From positions 3,038,001 to 3,102,000 of the forward strand of contig NZ_BCNV01000001.1 of the NCBI RefSeq assembly GCF_001570725.1: 64,000 nt of DNA, written 5' to 3'. Below, in pieces: positions 57,257 to 64,000 of the stretch. The number at the start of each line of letters is the position of its first letter. The stretch's first letter is position 1. This stretch comes from Paenibacillus amylolyticus. Lineage in GTDB: Bacteria; Bacillota; Bacilli; Paenibacillales; Paenibacillaceae. The translations under genes and the position numbers were made by a program. The notes below the pieces were generated by a model. The model saw only the letters and a program-made list of their open reading frames with translations, had not been told where the DNA came from and ran no database searches.

Positions 57257-58924
57257 TCATTTGTGTTTTTTACTTTTTCGCAGTTCTCCGTCCGGATCAT
57301 CGGACATTTTGGTGTTGTCACGTGTCTTATTAAATGATGGACGTTTTTTATTTTCCAGCAACGGAAGCCGGAATAAAAAGTTGCCCAAGGCCTTTGCATT
57401 AAACGGTATAAAAGGCCAGAGATACGAAGAATTGTACGACCGATGAACGGTGAGTGCCAGTATGAGCAATGTACTGCCCACGACCAACCCCGGAACCTTG
57501 AATATCGCTACGGCAATGAGCAGAACTAACCTGACCAGCCTGTTGGCGAGACCCAGCTCGTAACTTGGCGTGGCAAACATACCGATGGCTGCTATGGCCA
57601 TATAGAGTACAACCTCATTGACAAAATATCCTGTCTTCACGGCGATATCCCCGACTAGAATGGCCGCTATCAAGCCCATGGCCGATGCCAGAGGTGTAGG
57701 CGTATGAACTGCTGCCATCCGTAATAAATCGACGCCAAGTTCGATTAGGAGAAACTGGAGAATGAGCGGCAGCTTTACATTTTCCTGCGGGCCAATGAAG
57801 TCGAGTCCCATCGGTTTGATTGAAGGATCAATAACCATGAGCAGCCATAACGGTAGCAAAAACAACGAGATAAGAATCCCTGCAAAACGAACCCATCGTA
57901 AATACGTTCCCATCAAGGCTGTCTGTCTGTTCTCCTCCGCATGCTCGCACAGATCGAAGAAGGTCGTAGGCAGAATCATCACACTGGGGGAAGTGTCTAC
58001 AAAAATGACGACTCGCCCTTCCAGCAAATGGGAAGCTGTAACATCTGGTCGTTCCGAATAACGAACGAGTGGGAACGGATTCCATCCCTTATTGATAATC
58101 GCTTCCTCCAACTGCTTGTCGGCGGCGGGAATACCATCGATATCCACTCGCTGAATTTTTTCCCGGACTGAATCCACCTGCACTTTATCCACAATATCAT
58201 CAATGTACACCACGCAGACGTCCGTTTGTGTTCTTCGCCCCACCTGCATGATTTCAAACTTCAGTCCAGGGTCGCGTATTCTGCGACGTACTAATGTTAC
58301 GTTGGTCAGGAGCGTCTCGGTAAAGCCATCTCTGGAACCCCGAACTACCCTTTCTAATGAAGGTTCTTCCGGTGAACGAACCGGGTAACTTCGTGTATCC
58401 ATAATTAGGACCGAGCGATCCCCTTCAACGAACATTGCGCTCATACCGGTAAGAACCTTGTTGATGACAGCACTCATCTTGTCAACTTTTTCTACCTGAA
58501 TATGGGGAATATAACATTCAAAATAGGATTTGAGTGCGTGTCCGGACACGTCATCCGGCGTGAGATAGGTTAATCTTTTTAACACTTCAAGCAAAATCTC
58601 ATCCTTCGCAAAACCGGTAATCATCAGCAATCCAACGTGTTTGCCACCCAGAACCATTTCCCTCATATTAACGTCGAAGGATTCACCAAGTCCCAGCACC
58701 TGTTGTAGCGTATATCTATTTTCACTCATGCGTGGGGAGATATCATCGTTTTCCTGCCAATATTGCACCGATTCCTCAATGCTGTCGGACATCTCATTTT
58801 GTTTTTTCTTATTGTACGCCTTCTCCTCTTCTTCCTTCTGAATCTCATAAGCAGACTTGTGTAACATCTCTTCCGTTATACCTTCACTATTTTCCTGGCC
58901 TGTGTGCTCTGTTCGTTCATCCAT
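57257..58924 (-). CDS. spoVAF: Stage V sporulation protein AF (GerA-like)
   Basis: The 555-aa protein has an extended polar N-terminus (EEEEKAYNKKKQNEM), a GerA-type soluble domain with GLLMITGFAKDEIL and RVVRGSRDGFTETLLTN near residue 200, and five or six membrane segments in the C-terminal half (starting near FAGILISLFLLPLWLL). It resembles germinant receptor A subunits and is assigned to SpoVAF from its place between spoVAB and lysA. GGAGGATGGAAG precedes the ATG. Confidence 0.93.
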   Translation of the reverse strand: MDERTEHTGQENSEGITEEMLHKSAYEIQKEEEEKAYNKKKQNEMSDSIEESVQYWQENDDISPRMSENRYTLQQVLGLGESFDVNMREMVLGGKHVGLLMITGFAKDEILLEVLKRLTYLTPDDVSGHALKSYFECYIPHIQVEKVDKMSAVINKVLTGMSAMFVEGDRSVLIMDTRSYPVRSPEEPSLERVVRGSRDGFTETLLTNVTLVRRRIRDPGLKFEIMQVGRRTQTDVCVVYIDDIVDKVQVDSVREKIQRVDIDGIPAADKQLEEAIINKGWNPFPLVRYSERPDVTASHLLEGRVVIFVDTSPSVMILPTTFFDLCEHAEENRQTALMGTYLRWVRFAGILISLFLLPLWLLMVIDPSIKPMGLDFIGPQENVKLPLILQFLLIELGVDLLRMAAVHTPTPLASAMGLIAAILVGDIAVKTGYFVNEVVLYMAIAAIGMFATPSYELGLANRLVRLVLLIAVAIFKVPGLVVGSTLLILALTVHRSYNSSYLWPFIPFNAKALGNFLFRLPLLENKKRPSFNKTRDNTKMSDDPDGELRKSKKHK

Positions 58925-58948
58925 CTTCCATCCTCCTATGGCCACGAG

Positions 58949-59371
58949 TTACCGCTGATATATAAAAAAATCAAACAGGGAACCTGTCATTTTGCCCAAA
59001 ATCATAGCAAGCAGTAATCCAAACAAATAAGGTTTCATGCCTAATCGTTTGGCTAGCACGGGCAGTACATTAAGTACCTCGGTGAGTGCTGCGGCGAGCA
59101 GACCGATGAACACACCACAGAACAATCCAACGATCGGGCTGAGCAGCAGCACCCCATGCATTTTCCAGTGCCAAAAGTCCGCCACCGTCCCGAGCAGTGA
59201 ACCACCTATGAGCGCCCCTTCGTACCAGTGGGTCTTGTCATACGATTGCGTAAGTTGAGCCAATCTGGGAATCATATCGAGCACCAGAATGAGCGCAATC
59301 ACGCCGCTTCCTACGGCAATCCCCCCTGCAATGCCCAGTACAATGCTGATTGCTCCATTAAGAACGCTCAT
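58949..59371 (-). CDS. spoVAB: Stage V sporulation protein AB
   Basis: The 140-aa membrane protein has four or five hydrophobic helices and the characteristic IPRLAQLTQSYDKTHWYEGALIG region. It matches SpoVAB in size and place. The start is either the ATG at 59371 or one at 59377; AGGGAG is at better spacing for the first. It overlaps the end of spoVAA, and spoVAF follows after 24 bases. Confidence 0.85.
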   Translation of the reverse strand: MSVLNGAISIVLGIAGGIAVGSGVIALILVLDMIPRLAQLTQSYDKTHWYEGALIGGSLLGTVADFWHWKMHGVLLLSPIVGLFCGVFIGLLAAALTEVLNVLPVLAKRLGMKPYLFGLLLAMILGKMTGSLFDFFIYQR

Positions 59372-60014
59372 CCGCATTCATCTCCCTGCGTTCCTGTTCG
59401 TGCATCCGTTCGCTTTCTTCAATCACCACATATTTATCTACATTTTGCTGGTATAGGAACATCTCCACTTCCAGCGGAGTAGGCTCCTCATTCCATTTCT
59501 TCTTGAACAAATGGTTGAAAAATACCGCCATACCGAATCCAATGCCGATAGAATACGCCACTTGGAACAGATAAGGATGTTCGTCCCGATGCCCAGTGAG
59601 CATCTCCACAATTCGAATCTGTACTTCCTGCATGTTCACATCGGCATGAAAATTCATGATCGTTAAGGCCGACCCGAAGAACAACAGCAGCCAAACCAAT
59701 ATGAACAGCGACTTGGAAGGTTGACCATTTCCCGCAATGACTTCAACAAGCGTATGGCCTGATCCAATCAGTTCCACGCTTACCTCAGGCAAGATGTTCC
59801 GAATTCGGGGAATAATCTGCAATATATCAATGAGGATCAGATTGCCATCCTCTGGTCCAGGGTGCAGCAGTTCAAGCTCCAGCAGCCTGTCCTCCTGGTC
59901 TTCGGAAGAGGTCAGCACATGTGCAATGTCTCCAAGCTTGACTGCTCTGCCCCTCTGGATGCGAATTCGGCTGCGCAGACGAACGTAGACCATTGGAGTG
60001 GGTGTCTGGGACAT
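59358..60014 (-). CDS. spoVAA: Stage V sporulation protein AA
   Basis: The 218-aa product has a cytoplasmic N-terminal domain (VYVRLRSRIRIQRGRAVKLGDIAHV), then two membrane helices near residues 120-140 and 162-180, and a charged tail. SpoVAA is the first gene of the spoVA operon. Start at the ATG 60014, eight bases after AAAGGAG. In this window it is followed by spoVAB and then spoVAF; the spoVAC, AD and AE genes of the B. subtilis operon are not between them. Confidence 0.88.
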   Translation of the reverse strand: MSQTPTPMVYVRLRSRIRIQRGRAVKLGDIAHVLTSSEDQEDRLLELELLHPGPEDGNLILIDILQIIPRIRNILPEVSVELIGSGHTLVEVIAGNGQPSKSLFILVWLLLFFGSALTIMNFHADVNMQEVQIRIVEMLTGHRDEHPYLFQVAYSIGIGFGMAVFFNHLFKKKWNEEPTPLEVEMFLYQQNVDKYVVIEESERMHEQERREMNADERS

Positions 60015-60116
60015 CCATAGCACTCCTTTACTGCGTAATTTAGGTTAGTATTTGAAGAATGTGCAAATTTATTACAAACGGGTTGGAAAAAAGGTGGAAG
60101 GCTGAGTTGACGCTGC

Positions 60117-60231
60117 GGGATGGATCGGTCATTGGTCGCTGTTATCCCCGGATTTCTTGAACTCTCCTTTTCAGGGAGGAAATCCGGTGCTAAAGGCGAA
60201 CGCTTCGCTCCTTTTGACCGATTCCATCCCT
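60117..60231. repeat. Structured intergenic repeat, copy B
   Basis: The arms GGGATGGATCGGTCA (60117-60131) and TGACCGATTCCATCCC (60216-60231) pair with a one-base bulge. Between them are TCGCTGTTATCCCC (60136-60149), the stem CCGGATTT/AAATCCGG (60148-60155 with 60181-60188) capped by CTCC/GGAG, and AGGCGAAC followed by GCTTCGCTCC (60195-60212). The same core occurs in copy A with unrelated arm sequences. Confidence 0.8.
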
Positions 60232-60476
60232 TCGCTACCCATCGTCCTCCCGTTTCCAAACGTTTGAAATAAATATGCTGGGGAGGGGGCAGGAAGGGAA
60301 TCGAAAGATGAGCATTTTGGGGTTATTCTGCTCAAAATTCTATGACGTTGGAGTTTGTCTTCTGCATGCGTCTTAGAATACAACTGTGTAGAAATTTGGA
60401 GACAAAGGCGCGCGCTTCGCTTCTTCAAGGTCTAATCTGCCGCCTGCGTTGCTTATGTATCCTTAGATGAGCCCTC

Positions 60477-60497
60477 ACGCTTCGCTCCTTTTGACCG
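60477..60497. repeat. 21-bp direct repeat of the element's 3' part
   Basis: The 21 bases ACGCTTCGCTCC plus TTTTGACCG at 60477-60497 are identical to 60201-60221, inside copy B. A looser relative (GCGCGCTTCGCTTCTTC) lies at about 60409-60425. Confidence 0.8.
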
Positions 60498-60535
60498 GGT
60501 TGAGGCGCAACTGAGTGCGGAGCATTTTGTTACAT

Positions 60536-60564
60536 ATCAAAAAAGTCGCCGTATGGGCGACTCT
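60536..60564 (-). terminator. Terminator after the AraC-family gene
   Basis: On the minus strand AGTCGCC-CATAC-GGCGACT followed by TTTTTTG. Confidence 0.8.
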
Positions 60565-60608
60565 TTGGGATTGGCAGATAGGCTCACGAATCAATCATGA
60601 AAAATAAC

Positions 60609-61526
60609 TCAGTAATTATGTTCTTTGTCTCTTTTGTTCAATTCCCTTCTAAATCGTAAAGGCGTTGCATTCATTGTTTTGCGGAATTGGTTAATGTAAT
60701 AACTCGTGCTGTTAAAACCGACCTCATAGGCAATTTCGGTGATGCTATGCTCGGAGAGTTGCAATAGTTCAATGCTTCTTTGGATGCGGTACTCGATCAC
60801 ATATTGCATGGGTGTGGTTTTCAGGATTAGCTTGAAATAACGGCATGTCTCCGATCGACTTAACTGGCCGGCCTTGGCAATATCTTCTAACCTAATTGGA
60901 TCGGCGTAGTTAAGATTAATCCATTGCAACATGTCTTTCATTCGCTTGTTTCTGCTCATTTCCGATGGATCATGTTCTAGAGAATACCCGTTCATCATCA
61001 GCAGTTTCCACATATTCAGCAACGCAGAAGCAACATTCACTTCGTAATATGGAACTTTTTCCACTAGCTCCTTTCTAATCCGTGCAATAGCATCCAGGAT
61101 CTGTTCTCCCCAAGCGTTAGCTCTTTCGATATACAAAAAAGACAAATTAGTTGCTGTTACATATGGATGCACGTACTTTATATACAGATCCGAAGGCATC
61201 ATAGCATGCGGGGACAAATTCAAACATAGATAGATGCAGTTCTCGCTCGCACCGTGATCTTCGGCCATATGCATTATTCCACTGTTGATAAAAATCCCGT
61301 CACCTCTGGACAAAACCTTCTTTTGATCGTTGATATGGAACAACGCTGTACCCTGAAGAACGGCAACAAACTGCAATTCATCATGCCAGTGGAGTGGAAT
61401 ATGTCCGTGCACATTTTGAATAATGGTTGTCTCATAACAGGCTACGGATAATGCATCGGTACGATGTTGCGTCATCTCTTTCAAATGTTGATCAATGATA
61501 AATTCGCTCTTCTGCATGGGCCTCAT
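60609..61526 (-). CDS. AraC-family transcriptional regulator
   Basis: The protein (305 aa) has an N-terminal cupin-type sensor region (HIPLHWHDELQFVAVLQGTAL near residue 37, with metal-like histidines) and a C-terminal AraC double helix-turn-helix with IRLEDIAKAGQLSRSETCRYFKL and ITEIAYEVGFNSTSYYINQFRKT. It is divergent from the EamA transporter gene, with a 99-base gap rich in inverted repeats, and probably regulates it. Alternative start: ATG at 61517. The ligand is unknown. Confidence 0.9.
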   Translation of the reverse strand: MRPMQKSEFIIDQHLKEMTQHRTDALSVACYETTIIQNVHGHIPLHWHDELQFVAVLQGTALFHINDQKKVLSRGDGIFINSGIMHMAEDHGASENCIYLCLNLSPHAMMPSDLYIKYVHPYVTATNLSFLYIERANAWGEQILDAIARIRKELVEKVPYYEVNVASALLNMWKLLMMNGYSLEHDPSEMSRNKRMKDMLQWINLNYADPIRLEDIAKAGQLSRSETCRYFKLILKTTPMQYVIEYRIQRSIELLQLSEHSITEIAYEVGFNSTSYYINQFRKTMNATPLRFRRELNKRDKEHNY

Positions 61527-61551
61527 CTCAATATAGTTATATTTTTAAGTG

Positions 61552-61611
61552 TAATATTGATATTAATGTACCTCATTTCTCCTTAATATAACACTATTCT
61601 TATATTTAAGG
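61552..61611. promoter_or_regulatory. Divergent control region with two inverted repeats
   Basis: TAATAT-TG-ATATTA (61552-61565) and CCTTAATATAA-N8-TTATATTTAAGG (61581-61611) lie between the AraC and EamA genes; the second overlaps the EamA ribosome site. They are candidate operators; no sigma-A promoter with good spacing is clear. Confidence 0.45.
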
Positions 61612-61625
61612 TGAGGCGAACAAGA

Positions 61626-62555
61626 ATGACAACTTCTGCAAAAACCAAAATTTCAGGCATTATACTTGTTCTGACCGGAGCCATCTGCTGGGGCATTGGG
61701 GGTACGGTATCTCAAAAACTGTTTCAACTGGATGGAATTGAAGTCAATTGGTATGTCACTGTACGATTGTTGATCGCTGGGTTACTATTACTGGTTATTC
61801 AATCGTTTACAGATGGACGATTTCAGATTTTTGATGTGTGGAGAAATAAAAAAACAGCTGCACAACTGATCATTTTCGGATTGGTGGGTATGCTTGCCGT
61901 GCAATATACGTACATGGCATCCATTAAACATGGCAATTCAGCGGTGGCTACACTCCTGCAGTACCTCTCCCCTGTCATGATTATGATTTACATCGCACTT
62001 CGGAAACAGTCTGCCCTTACACGCAATGACCTTATATGCGCTGTTCTCGCTCTCGGTGGGTGTTTTCTCCTACTGACGAACGGCTCGCTCACGCAGTTAT
62101 CTGTCTCCTGGCTCGCAGTGATATGGGGGCTGTTATCCGGGGTTTCAGCTGCATTTTATACGCTGTATGCCGTGCAACTGATTAAAAAGTTCGATTCACT
62201 TGTTGTGGTCGGATGGGCTATGATCATCGGTGGTCTGGGAATGAGCTTTATTCACCCGCCTTGGCAAATGAATTTTGCCAGCATCAGGCTCGAAACCTAC
62301 GGTTATTTGATATTTACGATCATTTTTGGAACCATGATTGCTTTTTGGTTTTATATTGCGAGTCTCAAAAGCCTTACACCCAAGGAAACTAGCCTGCTCG
62401 GGAGCGCAGAGCCCCTAGCTGCTGTCGGAACAACCGTCGTATGGCTCCATGAACCTTTTGGCTTCTATCAATGGATTGGTATGGCATGTATTCTTGGCAT
62501 GATGCTGGTCATGCAGTCCAATCGTTCAGGGTCCAGCCATAGTAACAACAAATAA
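61626..62555 (+). CDS. EamA-family (DMT) transporter
   Basis: The 309-aa product has ten hydrophobic segments arranged as two EamA repeats (first near residues 9-138, second from about 150 to 300), with [13 protein letters not shown] near the N-terminus and [16 protein letters not shown] near residue 258, typical of RhaT/EamA drug-metabolite exporters. The ATG at 61626 lies nine bases after AAGGTGAGG; a GTG at 61611 has no ribosome site. Likely under control of the divergent AraC gene. Substrate is unknown. Confidence 0.92.
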   Translation: MTTSAKTKISGIILVLTGAICWGIGGTVSQKLFQLDGIEVNWYVTVRLLIAGLLLLVIQSFTDGRFQIFDVWRNKKTAAQLIIFGLVGMLAVQYTYMASIKHGNSAVATLLQYLSPVMIMIYIALRKQSALTRNDLICAVLALGGCFLLLTNGSLTQLSVSWLAVIWGLLSGVSAAFYTLYAVQLIKKFDSLVVVGWAMIIGGLGMSFIHPPWQMNFASIRLETYGYLIFTIIFGTMIAFWFYIASLKSLTPKETSLLGSAEPLAAVGTTVVWLHEPFGFYQWIGMACILGMMLVMQSNRSGSSHSNNK

Positions 62556-62599
62556 CCTCCCTCGCCATAATGCGCGATAGAAGGTTGTTAGTTGTCGTA

Positions 62600-62624
62600 T
62601 ATTGGTGCATAAGCGCCAATATTG
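62600..62624. terminator. Hairpin between convergent EamA and sigF genes
   Basis: ATTGGTGC-ATAA-GCGCCAAT forms the stem; the following sequence has only scattered T, so termination is weakly supported. Confidence 0.4.
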
Positions 62625-62643
62625 TTGTTGTTGCAATCCCGAA

Positions 62644-63399
62644 TCACTGCGCGATCTGGTCGCGAATGGATTGCAGTATTTTTTTCTCCAGACGTGATAC
62701 CTGCACCTGAGATATACCCAGCCTGCTGGCAACCTCGGACTGCGTCTGATCCCGGTAATACCGCAGATAGACGATTAACCGCTCCCGCTCGCTGAGACCA
62801 CCGATGGCTTCGTTTAACGCAAGTTTGTCAAACCAACGTTCCTGAGACTCGTCGGCAATCTGGTCCATTAACGTAATGGGATCTCCGTCATTTTCGAATA
62901 CGGTCTCATGGATGGAGGTCGGTGGTTTGTTCGCTTCCTGGGCAAATACGACTTCCTCCGGGGTCACCCCCAGCTCTGCGGCTACTTCCTTGATCGTTGG
63001 CAGACGATCCAGATGTTTGGACAGTTCGTCCCTTTTTTTGCGGACTTTATTCGCCATCTCTTTCAGTGAACGACTGACCTTCAGGGTACCGTCATCCCGC
63101 AGGAATCGCTGGATTTCTCCGATGATCATCGGCACCGCGTAGGTCGAGAACTTCACGTCATAACTGAGATCGAATTTGTCCACTGACTTGAGCAGGCCGA
63201 TACAACCAATCTGGAACAGATCTTCCGGGTCATATCCCCTGTTCATAAAACGCTGTACGACGGACCAGACGAGTCTGATGTTGCAGTTCACCAGCGTATC
63301 CCGTGAGACATGGTCACCCGACTGACTGAGCGCAATCAGCCGTTTGACCTCGGCATCGTCCAAATAGGTCTGTGAAGATGGTTTCACTTCAGCATCCAT
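62644..63399 (-). CDS. sigF: RNA polymerase sporulation sigma factor F
   Basis: The 251-aa sigma-70 family protein has region 2 (DPEDLFQIGCIGLLKSVDKFDLSYDVKFSTYA), region 3 and a region 4 HTH with QSEVASRLGISQVQVSRLEKKIL. It is the first forespore sigma factor. It follows spoIIAB by 14 bases, the standard spoIIA order. No internal frameshift is seen. Confidence 0.97.
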   Translation of the reverse strand: MDAEVKPSSQTYLDDAEVKRLIALSQSGDHVSRDTLVNCNIRLVWSVVQRFMNRGYDPEDLFQIGCIGLLKSVDKFDLSYDVKFSTYAVPMIIGEIQRFLRDDGTLKVSRSLKEMANKVRKKRDELSKHLDRLPTIKEVAAELGVTPEEVVFAQEANKPPTSIHETVFENDGDPITLMDQIADESQERWFDKLALNEAIGGLSERERLIVYLRYYRDQTQSEVASRLGISQVQVSRLEKKILQSIRDQIAQ

Positions 63400-63413
63400 A
63401 AGAACACCAACCC

Positions 63414-63869
63414 CTAATTATACAATGCTTTCTTGGATTCAATCCTTTTCTTCATCTTGATGGAGGTGCCTCTGCCGGGCTCACTGCTGACTTCGAATTC
63501 ATCCATGAAGTTTTCCATAATGGTGAAGCCCATGCCCGACCGCTCAAGTTCGGGTTTGGACGTATATAGCGGCTGTTTGGCCAGTTCAAGATCTTCGATT
63601 CCTTCACCGCGGTCTTCCACAATAATGGTAATCATGTCTTCCCGAATCTCGGCCTGGATGGACACAACACCTTCGGAGTTATTGTTATATCCGTGGATGA
63701 TGCTGTTGGTTACGGCTTCGGAAATGACCGTCTTCAGGTCACTGAGCTCGTCCATCGTTGGATCAAGCTGGGAGATAAACGCAGCAACGGTTACCCGTGC
63801 AAACGACTCATTCTCTGACTTGGCCGCGAATTGCAGATTCATGAAATTTGTCCCTGTTCCTTCATTCAT
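63414..63869 (-). CDS. spoIIAB: Anti-sigma F factor SpoIIAB
   Basis: The 151-aa serine kinase and anti-sigma factor has the GHKL ATPase motifs [22 protein letters not shown] and [16 protein letters not shown]. It binds sigma F or phosphorylates SpoIIAA. GGAGGT precedes the ATG at 63869, which overlaps the spoIIAA stop by four bases (ATGA). A second ATG at 63842 is less likely. Confidence 0.97.
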   Translation of the reverse strand: MNEGTGTNFMNLQFAAKSENESFARVTVAAFISQLDPTMDELSDLKTVISEAVTNSIIHGYNNNSEGVVSIQAEIREDMITIIVEDRGEGIEDLELAKQPLYTSKPELERSGMGFTIMENFMDEFEVSSEPGRGTSIKMKKRIESKKALYN

Positions 63870-64000
63870 GAGACGACCTCCAGACCTGAGAGAGCAGTTC
63901 CCTCATTTTCGTATATCGGCATAATCTTGAACAAACCCGACATTTCCAGCAAACGGTACACTGGCGAATTGACGTCACATACCACCATCTTGCCGCCTTT
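63866..64000 (-). CDS. spoIIAA: Anti-sigma F factor antagonist SpoIIAA (partial, 3' end)
   Basis: Only the last 44 codons lie in the window; the gene runs off the end. The visible part [22 protein letters not shown] matches the C-terminal region of SpoIIAA (the STAS domain), ending ...ALSGLEVVS. The stop overlaps the spoIIAB start. The phosphorylated serine and the start lie outside. Confidence 0.92.
   Translation of the reverse strand, partial: KGGKMVVCDVNSPVYRLLEMSGLFKIMPIYENEGTALSGLEVVS

Larger units (their letters stand above)
60015..60608. other. Repeat-rich intergenic region
   Basis: Nearly 600 bases without a supported gene. It contains repeat copy B (60117-60231), two further related GCTTCGCT blocks near 60404-60430 and 60477-60497, and the AraC-gene terminator. 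Small frames here have unnatural composition and are not called. Confidence 0.65.

Overview
The window looks like chromosomal DNA of an endospore-forming Bacillota species, most likely Paenibacillus. Gene order closely follows the Bacillus subtilis block that runs from menaquinone synthesis and TRAP (hepS-menG, mtrB) through hup, spoIVA, gpsA, der, ypfD, cmk, ypeB, prsW, mecA-type adaptor, serA, resABCDE, rluB, spmAB, dacB, scpAB, rib, ppiB, lysA and spoVA to the spoIIA operon. Many sporulation and germination genes are present (spoIVA, spoVIF-type, ypeB, gerW-type, spmAB, dacB, spoVA, spoIIA), together with AGGAGG-type ribosome sites and moderate base composition. Species assignment is inference from gene content and memory of the family. 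Nearly all genes are on the minus strand; the plus-strand exceptions are a small ORF at 4454, a lipoprotein deacetylase at 24422, serA at 27998 and an EamA transporter at 61626.

Layout. 1-5 kb: quinone operon (hepS, menG, UbiA-type prenyltransferase, ubiX), a membrane-anchored unknown, mtrB and hup. 5-9 kb: a sugar-type ABC transporter (periplasmic-type lipoprotein, double ATPase, permease) with its own promoter and a perfect operator-like palindrome. 9-20 kb: spoIVA, a YphF-like lipoprotein, ferredoxin, a nucleotidyltransferase-like protein, two small membrane or sporulation proteins, gpsA-plsY, der, an S1-domain protein, plsC-cmk, a DUF5359-like protein and a PilZ protein. 20-27 kb: ypeB, a 56-residue zinc-ribbon ORF, prsW, a MecA-family adaptor, and a cluster of cell-envelope proteins. 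27-36 kb: a T-box leader controlling serA, then a 1985-codon collagen-like spore-surface-type protein built from 17 modules of about 70 residues. 36-43 kb: resABCDE cytochrome c maturation and redox regulation, rluB and a secreted trypsin-like protease. 43-50 kb: spmAB, dacB, gerW and DUF2953 pair, scpAB. 49-53.6 kb: rib operon behind an FMN riboswitch. 53.7-60 kb: an unrecognised protein, ppiB, lysA, spoVAF, spoVAB, spoVAA. 60-64 kb: repeat-rich intergenic DNA, a divergent AraC regulator and EamA transporter pair, and the spoIIA operon (sigF, spoIIAB and the 3' end of spoIIAA, cut by the window edge).

Points that stand out. (i) Two intergenic copies of a structured element (47601-47750 and 60117-60231) share a conserved core but have different outer arms that are each self-complementary, which suggests selection on structure. 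(ii) The collagen-like gene combines a leader domain, a Gly-X-Y tract, 17 tyrosine-rich modules, a Gly-X-Thr tract with regular register breaks and a jelly-roll-like end, and shows recent two-module DNA duplications of 480 and 396 bp. (iii) Four small ORFs below 60 codons lie in gaps; three have ribosome sites and one is doubtful. (iv) The FMN and T-box leaders, a sigma-E-like spoIVA promoter and the ABC-operon palindrome give direct regulatory readouts.
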